A stretch of DNA of 64,000 nt from Bagarius yarrelli (Eukaryota > Chordata > Actinopteri > Siluriformes > Sisoridae), in assembly GCA_005784505.1 (NCBI GenBank), contig VCAZ01000003.1, positions 6,265,510 through 6,329,509 on the forward strand, written 5' to 3'. The notes beneath the pieces are model-generated. The model was not told the DNA's origin, did no database searches, and worked only from the letters and a program-made list of their open reading frames with translations. This document shows, piece by piece, positions 13,524 through 26,890 of the stretch; within the stretch, counting starts at the first letter, position 1, and each line of letters begins with the position of its first letter. A program made the translations under genes and the position numbers.

Positions 13524-13712
13524 TTACATTTACAAGTTTTGGCATTTGGCAGATATCCTTATCCAAAGCAACTATCATTTATCTATTTTTATATTTTAAC
13601 TGAGCATATAGGGTTATGGCCCTTCCTTAAGGGCACAGAGGTGGCAGCTTTGTGGGGTCGGGAAGTGAAACCCAGGTCTGGCCTAGGGCGAGACTATAAA
13701 TTTGCGCCACCC
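13524..13712 (-). mobile_element. tRNA-derived SINE, minus strand, decayed head
   Basis: TTGGCATTTGGCAGATATCC, CTTATCCAAAGCAACT, and GGTCGGGAAGTGAAACCCAG. The tRNA-like end is more diverged than in other copies. Confidence 0.7.
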
Positions 13713-13739
13713 TATTCAACCACCATTCACATACAGATT

Positions 13740-13742
13740 CAC

Positions 13743-13808
<66 letters not shown>
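13740..13808. repeat. (CA)n microsatellite
   Basis: About 34 CA units with one AA interruption. It lies just past the SINE at 13524-13712. Confidence 0.97.
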
Positions 13809-13811
<3 letters not shown>

Positions 13812-14097
13812 ACCACAAAAACTTGAAAATGCAGATTTTTTAACTAAAGTATATGGTAACTGCATGTGCATGCTTAATTAATGTGTTATGGTGACGTATT
13901 ATCATCACATCCTGATGCAGATGCGCATGTTTAAGTTAGTCCAACATGACATTTGTCGGATATCATGATTTTTCGTTGATGTCAATTTCATTTTGTTCTA
14001 GCTGAAAAAAGTACTAAAATTTTGTTAAATGACAGAAATATTTGTGTGTAAGATATGGGTGTAGAAGCGCACAATGGTCACAAGAGGGCGCGCTTCC

Positions 14098-14177
14098 GAC
14101 AAAAAAAAAAACTTCTCGTGTGGCGCCCCCCAGTCATTTTGCGCCCTAGGCAACTGCCTATGCCCCGGGCGGCCCTG
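14098..14177 (-). repeat. hAT-like element terminus
   Basis: Minus-strand reading starts CAGGGCCGCCCGGGGCATAG, then GCCTAGGGCGCAAAATGACT. GC-rich sequence of this type ends many fish hAT-like elements. The other end was not found. Confidence 0.4.
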
Positions 14178-14234
14178 AGTTAACCCATGATCTTCTGATT
14201 AGTAGCTCAACTCCTTAACCACTGAGCTACCACT
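14178..14234 (-). mobile_element. SINE head fragment (tRNA-like part only)
   Basis: TTAACCCATGATCTTCTGAT then CTCCTTAACCACTGAGCTAC is the complement of box B and box A. The 3' part of the SINE is missing. Confidence 0.55.
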
Positions 14235-16806
14235 TTCTATCTCTCTAGTATAAACTAGGGGATAAATAAAAAAACTGAATAATATAATAATATCCAAATA
14301 ATTGAATAATTGTGATAGTTGTCTACTACTAGCGCGAGTAAGGTGAACTGTGACCCACTGGTTGAAAGAAGGAGGGTGAAGTTTAAATAAAAACCATAAG
14401 CAATCAAAGCAACCACAAAACCTTAATAAAGTAATTCCAAAGGTTTTTGGGTATCTGAATAAGACTACATTCCTTAAGATTGCTTGAGACTTTTTTTGGA
14501 AAGAATGAACATAGGGTAGTGGCTCTTTAAATTCTTCACTACATCAGGGGATCAGGAACACAAGCGGAATCAATCTAAGTTATGGATTTAAATGTGATAA
14601 TCACAAATTCCCCTATAATCCAGGTCAATCAAGTAAAACGTCCATAAACTGTCAGCAAATCCTAAAAGAGAAAAAGGAGGACTCAGTGCCTCAAGAACAC
14701 TCGCTGGACATCAATCAAAAAAGATTGCCTCAGTCTCACACCAGACATGTTCTTCCATCCTTTACAATGCTGCACTCGATATAATGTCCAGCTGAAGAGA
14801 AGAAAAAGCTATAATGATTAAACCAAAATGATTTTAATTAAATCTTAGTAGGTCCATTAGAAAAATTGTCCTTAAAGCACATTGTATCTTTGTAAATCTT
14901 TTTGCTATGACTTTGACTGAAGCAATGTGCTAAAGGATGAACAGGTAGAGGAGACTGGGGAAGGGACACTTAAAGACTATTATGCATTGTTCAATTATAA
15001 TGTTTCCCTATTGTCCAGTTTTATGAATTTAGTTAGCATATTTAAAAGTGTAATGCAAAAGTGGGCCAGCTGTTTTTAGCAGTTTATTATCCAGAAAGAC
15101 ACACTCATTTGCCCCAAAGGATCAATGTGGTCAAAATCATTTTCCTGTGGACAAACATAAGAACAGACACATTTAATTCATGTGCTGTATGTGTTTGGTG
15201 GTCTGCAAAAACAATTGCAACCAGGCAAACTATCAACACACTTAAAATTTAAATATTTAAGAGTAAACCTAAAATTTAGCTGATGTTACTATATCTTTTA
15301 TTTGGCAAAACATTTTCTATACCTCTCAGAGTGTCTGCTACCTCAAAATGCAACACAATGCAACTTTTACCTTTATCAGATTGAGAAGAAACCAGAACCA
15401 GGTCATGTCACCAAGCAGGATAAGCTTAATGTAGTGAAGACTTTGCTATTTCTATACTTGACTATTAGCTCTGATGGAATTTCTCTTTGTTTAGAAAAAA
15501 AGCCCAATATGCCATGAAAAAAGGTTATAGAAGGGTTTGTAATAGTCAACATTATTTCAACAATATTTCACAACAGAGACGCCTGCAGGGTGCTCCCTGG
15601 TTTCTTTGTAATTGTGTTACATGGTGAACTTCTCTGTCGTTTTATTTATTTTAAATAAAAAAAAAGAACAGATAGATACATGTTTCTCTGCAAATGTCTC
15701 TGATCGCTCATCATGTAGTTCATCTACATTTTTGTAAAACACGTTTGTAAAAATATTTTATCTAAATAAAAAGGAATATAACTGGATTAAATATTGCTTA
15801 TTGAATAAAAGCTTTACAAGGTAAAGAATAATGAGCACTTAGCGTAAAAGCATGACCTTTGCCTAATGTACAATTAGCAGTAGGCAAAAGGAAAATAGAG
15901 AATTGACATTTAACTTCTAAAACTTCCATTAGTTGAACCACACCTCACAGGATAACCTTTAAGATTTCCTGTGTAATGCTGTACTTTGGGGACTTGTTTG
16001 AGAAATCAAAAAAATAACTGTCAAATCTGTAAGCATTTGGTGAGTCTGACCTTTAGTTAGTTGTTGTGCATTGGCTGAGATGAGGTCAACATCAGCCCTC
16101 CCCCACAGCACATCTGCACATTACTTAGAAGCTTCTTCCCATAATCAAACATGCAAAGATCAAATATAGTAATCCACATTGTTCTTGTTCGTTATGTGTG
16201 GTCTTTTTTTTAATGCTAGAATAATATTTAACTTTAATTATTATATATTTAAAATTATGTTTATGAAACAAATTTAGTTCAAGAAGCGAACCTTTAGAAA
16301 GTCCTGTGCAATTGTAAGGAGAAACATACAATTGTGCAAACATCTAGGTCCAACCTGAGCATATATAAAAAAAATTCTGTGGTAAAAATATTACATAAAG
16401 CGCATAGATTTTTTATTTTCTATTTTTGAATCTGCCTTTGAGTACCTGCTCAGTCTATTGGTCTCTGTCTAGCCTTTCACTATTGTTCTTCAAAAAGCTC
16501 CTCTGACATGTGATTTCTGTTCAGTGGGTGACCAGTATTTTCCCTGAGAGGACTTTGTTCACTGTAGCATATCTAAAATACCAATAGGTTGTCTTCAGCT
16601 AGCTGACAGATGATAGATTTTTTTGAGAAATGCCTGCTGGCTTTCTTACAGGTTGTAGGCTACTTTAGTAGCATGAAAGGAATCCTCACTGTGACAAGAC
16701 AAATGCTTTAGACCTTTAATGGCCAGGACACTGCTCTCAGTGAAACACTTTTAGGGCTCTTACAGGCCAGGGACTAAATATCATCAATATAATCATATCA
16801 ATATGA

Positions 16807-16808
<2 letters not shown>
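14235..16808. other. Gene-free sequence
   Basis: No exon or clear mobile element. Short ORFs here lack splice context or family similarity. Confidence 0.4.

Positions 16809-16879
<71 letters not shown>
16809..16879. repeat. (TA)n microsatellite
   Basis: About 35 pure TA units. Confidence 0.98.
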
Positions 16880-16881
<2 letters not shown>

Positions 16882-17092
16882 TAAGCATATATATGATATA
16901 TATGCCATGTAAAAAGTGTTTTAGTCACAATAAATATATATATCAATAATAATTCTTTACTAGATAACAGACTATGAAAATTAGTTTGAATAATATAAAA
17001 TCTATTGTCGAGAATAGCAACAAAATGTACAGAGGCACAGGAATTTACTACTTTTTCCAATAAATAAAGTAAAAAATATTAGACAAAAAGGA

Positions 17093-17111
17093 AAATAATA
17101 ATAATAATAAT

Positions 17112-17155
<44 letters not shown>
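17093..17155. repeat. (AAT)n microsatellite
   Basis: About 20 AAT units with one interruption, directly 5' of the LINE fragment. Confidence 0.96.
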
Positions 17156-17156
<1 letters not shown>

Positions 17157-17169
17157 TTTCCACCCACCT

Positions 17170-18830
17170 TCAGGTCATTCTTGAACAAACTCTCTGGGAT
17201 CTATTTGAACAGCAAAACATAGAAGAGTATACATTCACTGTCTTGTCCCACTTACAGGTTTGCCTTGACAATGTCACAACCCAAAAAGAAATAAAGTGCT
17301 GTCTTAACAACAAACTATTAATGATACCTAAAGGTAAAGTACAACTGAGGGATTAAGACGCAGCCTGCAGATCTGGTAATGCTGATCTGTACAGTTCAGC
17401 CAGGTCCAATCTAAAATGGAGCATCAAAGAGGCAAAAGAAGCATTTAGACAAAAGGTCAAGGTCACTTTAATTTTAGGGACTTGTGGGACTTGTGACTGG
17501 TATGGTAGGGCATCCAGCATCTCACAGACTATAAAGGCAGCATGAGTTCAGACATCAACACTACCAGTGACTCACTGGCAGAGGAACTAAATCACTTTTT
17601 GCCCAGCTTTGAAGTCAATATGGATGAGACTGAGTCTGTGCTGCTACCACCCACTGATTGCCTGATACTTTCTGTCAGTACAGCTGAGGTTAGGAAAGTG
17701 CTCTGAAGTGTCAACCCCAGGAAGGCAGCTATTCCAGACAGCATACTAGGTAAAGCACTAGGTAAAGAGACTGCACGAACCTCTCACTGTCAACATGCAT
17801 TGTCTCTAACTGCCTTAAATTGGTCACCATTGTTCATCTCCCAAGAATACAACTATTAGAAACATTAATGACTTCAAAAATGTGTCTCTCACCTCCACTG
17901 TGATGATGATGATGCTATTAACACAGCACTTTACACCGCATTGAACCATCGAGAAAAGCCAGGAACATATGTAGAAATGCTCTTTGGGTACTTTAATTCT
18001 GCATTTAAAACACCATCATCCCTAGCAGTATGGTCATCAAACTGCTCAACCTCAGTAAAAGTGGTAACATTTGTTTATGGATCAAGGACTTCCTAACAGA
18101 CCAAACACTGTCTTTCAGACTATCACTCCTCCATTCTGATTCTAAACACTGGAGTGCCACATGAAGTGTGGATGTGTGAAGGATGTGTGCTTAGTCCTCT
18201 GCTTTACTCACTATACCCATGACTGCACATTGACCCACAACACAACCAAAATAAGTAAATTTGCAGATGACACTTCTGTAGTGGGGCTAATATCAAACAA
18301 TGGTGAATCTGCCTTCAGGGAGAAGGTGGCTGAGGTCATAGAATAGTGCACCATTACCAACTTGGCACTCAACACTTGAAGCTCATCATCGACTTTTGTA
18401 AAAAAAGAAGGAGGAACCAGCCCCTCTGTACATTGATAGTGTAAATGTGGAGATGGTGTCTACCTTTAAATTTCTTGGAACACACATCTCCCAGGAGCTT
18501 ACATGACCTGTAAAACAACTTCAATGGTAAAGAAAGCACAGCAGTGGCTATACTTTTTGTGTACTTTTTTGCTCTGTGACAGACATTTGGTCTCATGGTA
18601 TTTGGTTGTGGTATGCTGGCTGCACTGTGGCTGAGAATAAAAGCTCACCAGAGAGGCTTCTCATCAACTTAGCACAGAAAATCACCGGCTGCACAGCTGC
18701 CTTCACTGGAGATCTTCACCATCAGATGCATACGAACAGCAGTATAATAAAGAACTCTTCTCATCCCGACAACCACCTTTTTACTCTGATGCCCTATCAA
18801 GATGCGGTCATTTTTTGTGAAGGACAAATT
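17170..18830 (+). mobile_element. 5'-truncated LINE (non-LTR retrotransposon), reverse transcriptase remnant
   Basis: Broken translation shows ordered reverse-transcriptase landmarks: NLKWSIKEAKEAFRQKV near 17410, AEVRKVL*SVNPRKAAIPDS near 17690, then GCVLSPLLYSLYTHDCT from about 18181, KFADDTSVVGLIS from about 18255 (the F-ADD box), and a C-terminal WYAGCTVAENKS stretch near 18612. It has multiple stops and frameshifts. The clade cannot be assigned safely, but the architecture matches a LINE widespread in teleosts. Confidence 0.85.
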
Positions 18831-20061
18831 ACAAATTTGTCTAATTATTGGTCAACCAGGGGATGATGGATAAAATTAGCTAATTCAATATGATCGTTCT
18901 CCTTAATTTGCACTGCTCAACACTTTTCACTGGCTGCATTGACACTGCATGTATCAAGTGACCTAATTACGATTTTTTTCTTTAATGTGACACAGGTTGG
19001 ATTTAACTCATGACAGTGTAAGCAGACAGATCAGATTTTTACCTGTTAATGCGAGTCGAATGTCACTAAATAAGCGACAATGGAGCATGATGTCAATATA
19101 TAATAACTTAACACAAATGTGTATTTATTTATTTTGTTCACTGTAACAAATGTTTGAGACCCAGATCAGAGGCACAGGCAGATTTAACAATACGCCGTAA
19201 AAGTTTATTTTTTCTGTACCGTGCGCTGCGGCTGATCGGAAACACACACACACACTAGACTCTCTTTCTCTTTTAGCGTTGTTTGCCGACATTTAAATAA
19301 GATGTGAAAGCAACATATTGAACAATTTTTTTATCTTCGTCCATTGCGTTCATTGATTATCGCACTGTTTTTACTCCCTTTTCTGGTCAGTAACACCTTG
19401 GGTTGTTTTACCATGTATAGTGTAAATGCAGATTTTGGATACGGGTTAGCTTTAAAAGATAATGTAAGCCGGTCATCAAAAAACATTAGAATACAGTCAC
19501 CAAATCGAAAGTGTAAATGCAGCCAAAATAAGACTTAACCCCTCATAGAGCTTGATAAGGCCCCCTTGTGTGTCAGGACCCCCTGTTGGGAACCCCTGTT
19601 TTACAAGACACAAACCTAAACATCTGTTGTCTATCTGCTATTAAATGCTTTCTAAAATGTTTTAAAATTTTAAAGGGTAGCAAAAACTAAGTACTTCTAA
19701 GACTATTAATCAGCATTACTATACAAACACAAGCATCATTTTACATTAATTATATTAAGGAATGTTCCACAAAATTACAGAAGCAATGTCATACGTTCGA
19801 CAAATACTGCCATTTCTAGAACGGAAATATACACAACGTAACCTTTAAAATAAACAATGCACACAAATATGTTATTTTTATACACTTGGAATGACCTTTG
19901 AAATAAATAGCATTTCACCATGGAATAATACACACTTCCATAAATGGCACTTGTCTTTCTAATGCTATGTTTAAAATTGTACCTTTCAAGTGCAATATTC
20001 AGGTTTGTTTTTTTAAAATAGGTGTTTTGAACGAACTATTCAAAAGCCAAGATATCAGATA
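18831..20061. other. Gene-free sequence with a small repeat end
   Basis: No exon found. Positions about 19555-19605 (GGACCCCCTGTTGGGAACCCCTG) look like a hAT-type element end. Confidence 0.35.
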
Positions 20062-20697
20062 CACTGCTCAGAAAAATTAGGGGATATTTCAAAATGAATA
20101 TGAAGCGCTAAAAAAAAGAAGCATTTGATTTTTTTTAATTAAACAAAACAACAGAGACGCAAACGACAAGTCAAAGAAAGTTGTTTGATTATGCAAATGA
20201 GATGCAAACTCAATTATCGTGATTGGGTAGCAAGTGACGTATTGATAGGGGTGAACAGAAGCATCTCAAACTGGATGAGAGTGCCAACCATTGACTGTGC
20301 AGTAGGGTGTATATTCACCCAAGACTGCCAAAACACACTGACAGTGATGGGGTATAAACAGGATCAGATTGTCCAGCAATTCTTGTGGGACCCTCTGCCA
20401 CTCTGGGGCAACTTCCAGCTCAAAAAGGGTTGTGGTAGGCATTGGACGGTTTGCTAGACGTCTTCCTAGTGCACCCCAAGCGTGTTCAATAGGAATCAGA
20501 TCTGGATTCTGGCACTAATCCACTTCTGATTACGTGGAGGTCGGTACGACAACCAATGCCACACCATGCATAATCAGACGTCTTTCTTTCTTTGACTTGT
20601 TTGTTTTTCAGATGTTCTTGTTTAATTAAAAAAATAAATGCTTTGTTTTATCGCTTGATATTCATTTTGAAATGTCCCCTAATTTTTGTGAGCAGTG
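20062..20697 (-). mobile_element. Tc1-like element, internally deleted, with intact inverted repeats
   Basis: 636 bp, bounded by TA on both sides (20060-20061 and 20698-20699), as expected for Tc1/mariner target duplication. Ends CACTGCTCA-G/C-AAAAATTAGGGG are inverted repeats extending about 115 bases (20062-20180 and 20586-20697). Between them, the minus strand at about 20510-20345 keeps an open stretch NPDLIPIEHAWGALGRRLAN then RPMPTTTLFELEV, the transposase C-terminus with the catalytic E of the DDE triad in PIEHAW. The N-terminal domains are deleted, so the element is non-autonomous. Confidence 0.88.
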
Positions 20698-23399
20698 TAT
20701 ACTCTCTCATAGTTTAGATGGATGTACATGCTTACAATTTAAAATATTTAATGTTCTGCTGATCATTTTGCCATCTTTTCCTGTAAATTTTCTTTTGTAT
20801 TTTACATACTACTGGTATTACTTTCACCAGTACTAATATTTAGTACAGACTAATTGATGAACACATCTGTTTTTTAACGTTTGCTAACTTTTTTTTTTTT
20901 TTTACATAGTATCTTTTCATGCTTTGTACCAGACTCATGACACCAGATGACATTCTGCCCATCGACATGATCCAGGTGCTTGGGCACCTGAGTGTTTCCT
21001 GAATTTACATTGATACAAATAGATCAATGAAAACCTGAAAACAGGTAAAAAACAGAGCTGAACAATCTTAATGCTAGTTTTCTTTAGCCATAGATGTGAT
21101 AAAAAAAAAAAAATCACGAAGTATACTTAATGTTACCATATTCTAATTGGAATTAAGCATAAACATACTTTGTGGACAACTGACATTATGTGGCCAGGTT
21201 GTACAATAGTCTTCAAAGTAAGGATGTAATTAAACACAGATTAAGCTTAGCTTTTAGACACTTTCCTATAATGATCGTTAATGTGCTGGCAGTCACTTAG
21301 AAGCGAATGCTTAATTCTTTAATCCCTCCTTTAAACCACAGATAATATAATAGCTCTAGTAAAGATAGGTAATTTTCACTTTCTGCTAATTTGTCATTTA
21401 GCATGGTTGCGATACAGCTGCAGCTTAATTCACTATTCCTTAGTACATGATTTGTCAGCAAAACTTAGAAATGTCTTATTTTGCTTAATAAACTTGTCTT
21501 TGTTAGTTAAACTTCCTGCCTTTCACCCAATGATAGCTGGAATAGGCTCCAGCCGATCCCTGTGACTCCCCTGTGATTACTGATAAGCGAGTATAGAAAA
21601 TAGATAGATAGAAAGATGGTAATACTGTGATCTTTAGTTTCGGAGGGTGTACTTTTATAAAGCCATACAAGCAAAAAGACTATTACTTTCACCAGCACTG
21701 TTTCATTGTTAATAATGTGGTCTGGACCCTGGCTGCAATATATTATATACTGTATATTTGTCTTATGCACGTGACAGATTTATCACTTCTAGTATATCTT
21801 TTAATAATGAGCATTCAAAAATGTGCATTTATTATGATAATTTAGACACCTGAGATAATGATCATTAATAAAATAGACAAAGTATCTACTATTCAGTTCA
21901 TGCACAACATTGCGAGATTTCCTGAGTCAGTCTGTAGGTTTAGATTGCCTATTGTGACTCTTACATAGATTAGTCCAACAAGGGTTACAATACTCCTGCA
22001 GTGTCTGGTTAGGGATGCACATAGTGTATTACTGCCAACAGTCGTAGGGTTTAGTTAGAATGCTAATTCAGTTTTATTGAAATAACAAATAAACCAACCA
22101 ACAAAGAAAGAACTAAACTTAACACAAACAGACCTGATCTGATAAAAACATAAACATGACTATAAACTTGACTTGAAAACATGACATTGAAACCAACTGT
22201 GAGACGCAACAAAGCAAGACCCAGAGAGATTAAAACACAGGGGTATAAATATTAATACTAACCTACTGAGGGAAAACAATTAACTAAACGAGAAATATCT
22301 AAAAACAGTAAGGAACATATGACCAAAAACAACCAATGGAAACGTGACACATGGACAGGGGAGACACATGACAGGACATAAACAAACACTGAACACATGG
22401 ACTAGAACATAAACAAAGAAAGTATCGTTGTCTTTACAATTATAATGTTTGTGTGTGGGATGAGACTTTTAATAAAAATTAGAGTTTGCAGTAAGAAGAC
22501 AATACACCTTGATTATTAATCTTTTATTGAATTTGTGTGTAAAAAACTATATAAACCAAGCATACTAACATTTCAGTAACACAATTTGTTTAATTTACAT
22601 GCATATATTGACAAATGCTAATGACCAGTGAAGTACCAAGTGGATCTACAGCACAGCTGAGTGAAAATAGTGAACAAATTGGAGAAGAACTGTATAAAGT
22701 GGCACAAGATACAGACCATCTTGTGTTCATTTAAACTGGATATTCAGCATCTGGACATTTAATTCCCTAAGGACACTTGTGAAAAGTGAGCCTGAAAAAT
22801 TAAATAAATACATAAATACATTTATTTACTTATTTGTTTTATCCAGCTTGATAAATGAGGCCCAGGTCTACAAAAAAATTGTGATTCTATGTGTCTTTCT
22901 GGCATGCAGCTCCTTCAAAGGATAGCACTTGGCCTACTGCTTCCAGACATGTGTGGTTTAGTCCAGCTCCACCCCTCAGGAGTGCGTTCATTATTGTTTT
23001 GGCTGCTTACATGGCACTGATTATTTGCTATTGGCTGCATTATACTCTGTACCAAAATATTTAAACTGTTGGCATAAAGACAATGGCATACCGTCAATAT
23101 CTCACAGTCTCTGTGCTTTTATGGAGCCCTTATTATTGACTAGCATTATGTTATAATGATGTTATAATTAAAATCTGGTGTCTTAAGTGTAATATATGCA
23201 CATTTTAAAAAAGTGTTAGACACGATTTGGGCACGGGCACCTTGGGAATCTTGTATCACACCTTAACATTTATATTAACCACTTTCTAATAATAAAGTTA
23301 CATAAACCTGGAATAAATTATATTATTAGTCATCACATTTTTTTAGAAGTGTAAATTAACATACAGTTAAAACATTATTATGATTGTTGCTTCAGGGTT
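20698..23399. other. Gene-free sequence with possible repeat
   Basis: No exon found. Positions 22060-22430 (many AAACAAA, GACACATGGACAGGGGAGAC, ACATGACAGGACATAAACAA) resemble the interior of a common fish interspersed repeat; class not identified. Confidence 0.35.
21512..21617 (+). repeat. Retroelement 3' tail ending in (GATA) units
   Basis: CCTGCCTTTCACCCAATGAT, AGCTGGAATAGGCTCCAGCC, GATAAGCG, then AAATAGATAGATAGAAAGATGG. The same landmarks occur at 39121-39205, where the tail is GATTGGATGGATGGAG. Confidence 0.65.
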
Positions 23400-23590
23400 T
23401 CCATTTTAATTCTAAGCTCAGGTTATGTACACATTTCTCTGTGTTTGTCCTTCCTCTGGCCTCTCAGGTGTCCTCCCACTGTCCAAAAATAAAACCCATG
23501 CGGGAAGGCGAATTAGCTGTATTGCCCCTTAGGTGTGAATAAATTTGTGCTTGGTGCCATGTAATGAACTGACGTCCCAGGTAAATTTTC
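23400..23590 (+). repeat. Retroelement-tail repeat, 5' portion
   Basis: GTGTCCTCCCACTGTCCAAA, AGCTGTATTGCCCCTTAGGT and AATGAACTGACGTCCCAGGT match the family of 38942-39205 in order; the terminal tail is missing. Confidence 0.55.
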
Positions 23591-24964
23591 TTGCCTAGCA
23601 TCAGCAGCATTTTCATGAGATAAAGTAAATGATTTATTCGGTTTTTAATAAGAGAGGTGCTGCATGTCTTAAATTTTAAATTAAAATCAGCCTTGATGAT
23701 TGAGTGAGCCACGCATTTTTCTCTTCCACTTCTATAGTTTTACCAGTCAAATAATTTGATTCATTTGACTATTTATCCAGCAAACAAACCAGAGAAACTC
23801 TCTGCTCCAACAGACACAATACAGACCACACCATCTGCCCTTCTACTTCCATTTAAATCGAGAGACATTCGCCAATCAACATTTTACCTGTCCAGGTTAA
23901 GGAGAGGGTTGCATTGTGGTGACGATGAAAAAGCCAGTAACACATCCCTATGTGTCTGTTTTCCTGTCTTTTTATTTGATGCAGTGCTTAAGCTGGCAAG
24001 TTTAACGTTGTTTGCTGTGGTATCATACTCAGATGTCCTGGCAGTAGCAGTTCATCTAAGTATACCCAAATTCATCATTTAAAAAATGAAGCTAAAGACA
24101 GCACACAATTTACCCATTTTACCTACTTTTAACCAATATGTTTTACCTGGTGCATCAATAAGATATCTTGTTGCTCCTATTAATGTGGCATTTTTTCATA
24201 GGAATAACTTTTGATTTTAATGTACTGTGTGAGAATCCTGCCAAGTGTTTTCCCTGCAAAAAAAATCTAAGTGTGGTTTTTGTTTATTTGAAAGAAAGCA
24301 TATCTGTGATAACATTAATAATCAAACTAGTATAAATAGAAAATCAAAATAGTGTTGCTATCGAATTCTCACTAAACATCCGAATGTCTTTGGGTTGATA
24401 TGAATTAAAATAAAGAAACAATTATGCTCCAGACTAATTTACAATAAAGCCATATATGTGCCCTATCACTCTTACCTCCTAGAATTAGCAAGCTATACAT
24501 AAAAATATTGCATCGAATAACAGTGCCACTGTGGAGCTTTTGAGACAATTGGGACAAAAGACAATTAGTACAATATTGCACATAATTGAACACTTGTATG
24601 CTCTTTGAAGCTTTTAGACGTGATATGAGAGACTGGGATGAAAGACAGGAAAAGGTCAATAAAAGGGTACAACCTTTTCTGGATCTAAGCAGCCAGACCA
24701 GATTTGATCTGACCCTTTTGATTGAGACTGCAGGCTGATTCAGCTGTGCTCAGATCTATTTGCCCTCATATAGCAGCGGAACAACTCTTTCAACCTGCAC
24801 ATGAAAATTATATTTACTCTCATCTTAGAAAAAGAATACAGATGTTTGCATGTTAGCTTGCACCATTAGATGCTGTGACAGCCTTTATACATCTTTTATT
24901 TAGCTCTGTGCAACTGCTCAAGTTGCGCTTGGAGACAAATTGACTTTGTCTATTGTCATGAGAA
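23591..24964. other. Gene-free sequence
   Basis: No supported exon or element. Confidence 0.35.
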
Positions 24965-25070
24965 GTAGTGGCTTGGTGGTTAAGGTGTTGGACTGATACC
25001 AGAAAGACTGGGGTTCGATTCCCAGCACCACCAAGCTGATAATAGTGTCTGCCAAATGCTTTAAATGTCA
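24965..25070 (+). mobile_element. tRNA-derived SINE, internally deleted copy
   Basis: Head AGTGGCTTGGTGGTTAAGGT and box B GGGGTTCGATTCCCAG are intact, but the body between CACCACCAAGCTGAT and GTCTGCCAAATGCTTTAAAT is deleted. Confidence 0.85.
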
Positions 25071-26438
25071 TGAGGTCTGGGTCATCTGGAAAAGAGTGGC
25101 TGGGACCGAAACGTGGCCCTGGACCATCATAATACATTAGGTCATTAATGTGGGGACTAATCTTTAACACCACTAACTAGCATAAGAATATAGCACAACA
25201 CATTTAAGCATATTTATTTGAAATATCTCTGAACGTATATTTGTAAAACAAAGAAATAAACAACATATACAGAGGTACCGAGGACATTTTGAGCTTTCTA
25301 GTGACAATATTTGATAGGCTGGGATGCTAGAAACTAGTTCTTATATGTATGACTGACCACCACAGGAAAAAGCACGTTTTTTTTTAGAAAAGATTGTCAT
25401 TTCAAACCAAAATGGTTCTGTGTTCTACTACAGTAGACATGCTGTAAAATTAAAAATGACACTAATATTTAAATACTAAATATATTAAATTCCAGCACAC
25501 CACCTTGTATGGGAACAGTTAAAACTGAAGTTAAAACGGAAAATGCTTAGTGATAATTATTTTATTAAAATGAATTATTGCAGAAAGAAAATCAAAAGCA
25601 TAAAATAAAAAAATATATATAAAACAAATACAATACATTCAACAAATTTATAATACGCCATACATTAATATCAATCCACTAATCATATCATTCAATATTA
25701 CATCAATTTGACATCAAACCCATGACATTAATTTAATGTGAATGAAACAAAACATATTGGACTACATATACAATAAATCAATTACAATGTAGGGTTAACT
25801 TTCCATTTAAAATCTAACTGCCACTGGAAGAACTTTCTATCCAAACTGAGTTAAAATTATGCTATACATCTCGACCAAGTCTTTACTAATATTTGACATG
25901 ATACATCAAGGTGTCTGCTGGGTGATTCCTAACCCTAGGAATCATTTTTTTTATATTTAGTATTTAGTATTGTATTTAAAAATAAGCTCTATTTTTAGAC
26001 TTTCTGTAAGATGCAAAAGATGGGAGGATTAAGAACAACCATGACTTACAAAACCAAAGTGAAACAGCTGGTATAAGTTGTTATGTGTATTATGTGGGGA
26101 GTTCTGGGTGACCAAGGCAGCACAGCAGAGGATGTTTATCTCAATGGCTCAACCTTACAGCATATTTATACTATTCTCGCTGTTGCTATGGAATTTCAAC
26201 TCACACCAACGGAATCTCTTTTGCAGTGAATACATAGTAAATAACTCAGCTAAAATGACTATAGACAACAAGCTTGTTTAATAAATCTGTCTTATTTAAA
26301 ACCTACGTATAACACTATCACATAATATTAAATTTTTTTTCTGGTTTTGATATTTTTATATTTTCAACATCTTAAAAAATCAGTTGAACTCACAACCAGG
26401 ACTTACATTAGCACTTACACTAAATGCATAACACTTTA
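25071..26438. other. Gene-free AT-rich sequence
   Basis: No supported exon or element. Confidence 0.35.
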
Positions 26439-26623
26439 TGTAAATTTACAGCATTTGGCAGACATCCTTATCCAGACTTACTTACATTTATCTCCTTTAT
26501 ACAACTGAGCAATTAGGGGTTAATTGCCTTGCTCAGGGGCCCAGCAGTGGAACCTTGGTGGTGCTGGAAATCGAACCAATCCTCCATTTAGCAGTCCAAC
26601 ACCTTAACCAGTGCAATATCACC
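26439..26623 (-). mobile_element. tRNA-derived SINE, minus strand
   Basis: GCATTTGGCAGACATCCTTA, GCAATTAGGGGTTAATTGCC, CTTGCTCAGGGGCCCAGCAG, GGAAATCGAACCAATCC, CACCTTAACCAGTGCAATAT. Near full length. Confidence 0.9.
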
Positions 26624-26740
26624 TTTATTATTATTAAATCCGTCGTGTTGCTGTCACTAGACGCACTACCCTTAATCAGACCTTTCTTATTCACAACCTA
26701 TTTTCTCAGGTGAAAACAGATTCAAAGATTAAGATTTAAG

Positions 26741-26741
<1 letters not shown>

Positions 26742-26809
<68 letters not shown>
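26742..26809. repeat. (TA)n microsatellite
   Basis: About 33 TA units. A SINE 3'-end fragment follows at 26850-26890 (TTTATACCATTTGGCAGG). Confidence 0.98.
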
Positions 26810-26811
<2 letters not shown>

Positions 26812-26890
26812 GTCATATATGCAGTGCAGTATTGCCCCCTTAAGGCATTTATTTACATTTATACCATTTGGCAGGTTTCCTAATCCACAC

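Noticed and set aside
13500..13826. 108-residue plus-strand ORF ending in His/Thr repeats
   Set aside because: It reads through a SINE and a (CA)n microsatellite.
18161..18346. Separate 61-residue gene with FADDTSV
   Set aside because: This is the reverse-transcriptase catalytic block of the decayed LINE at 17170-18830, not an independent gene.
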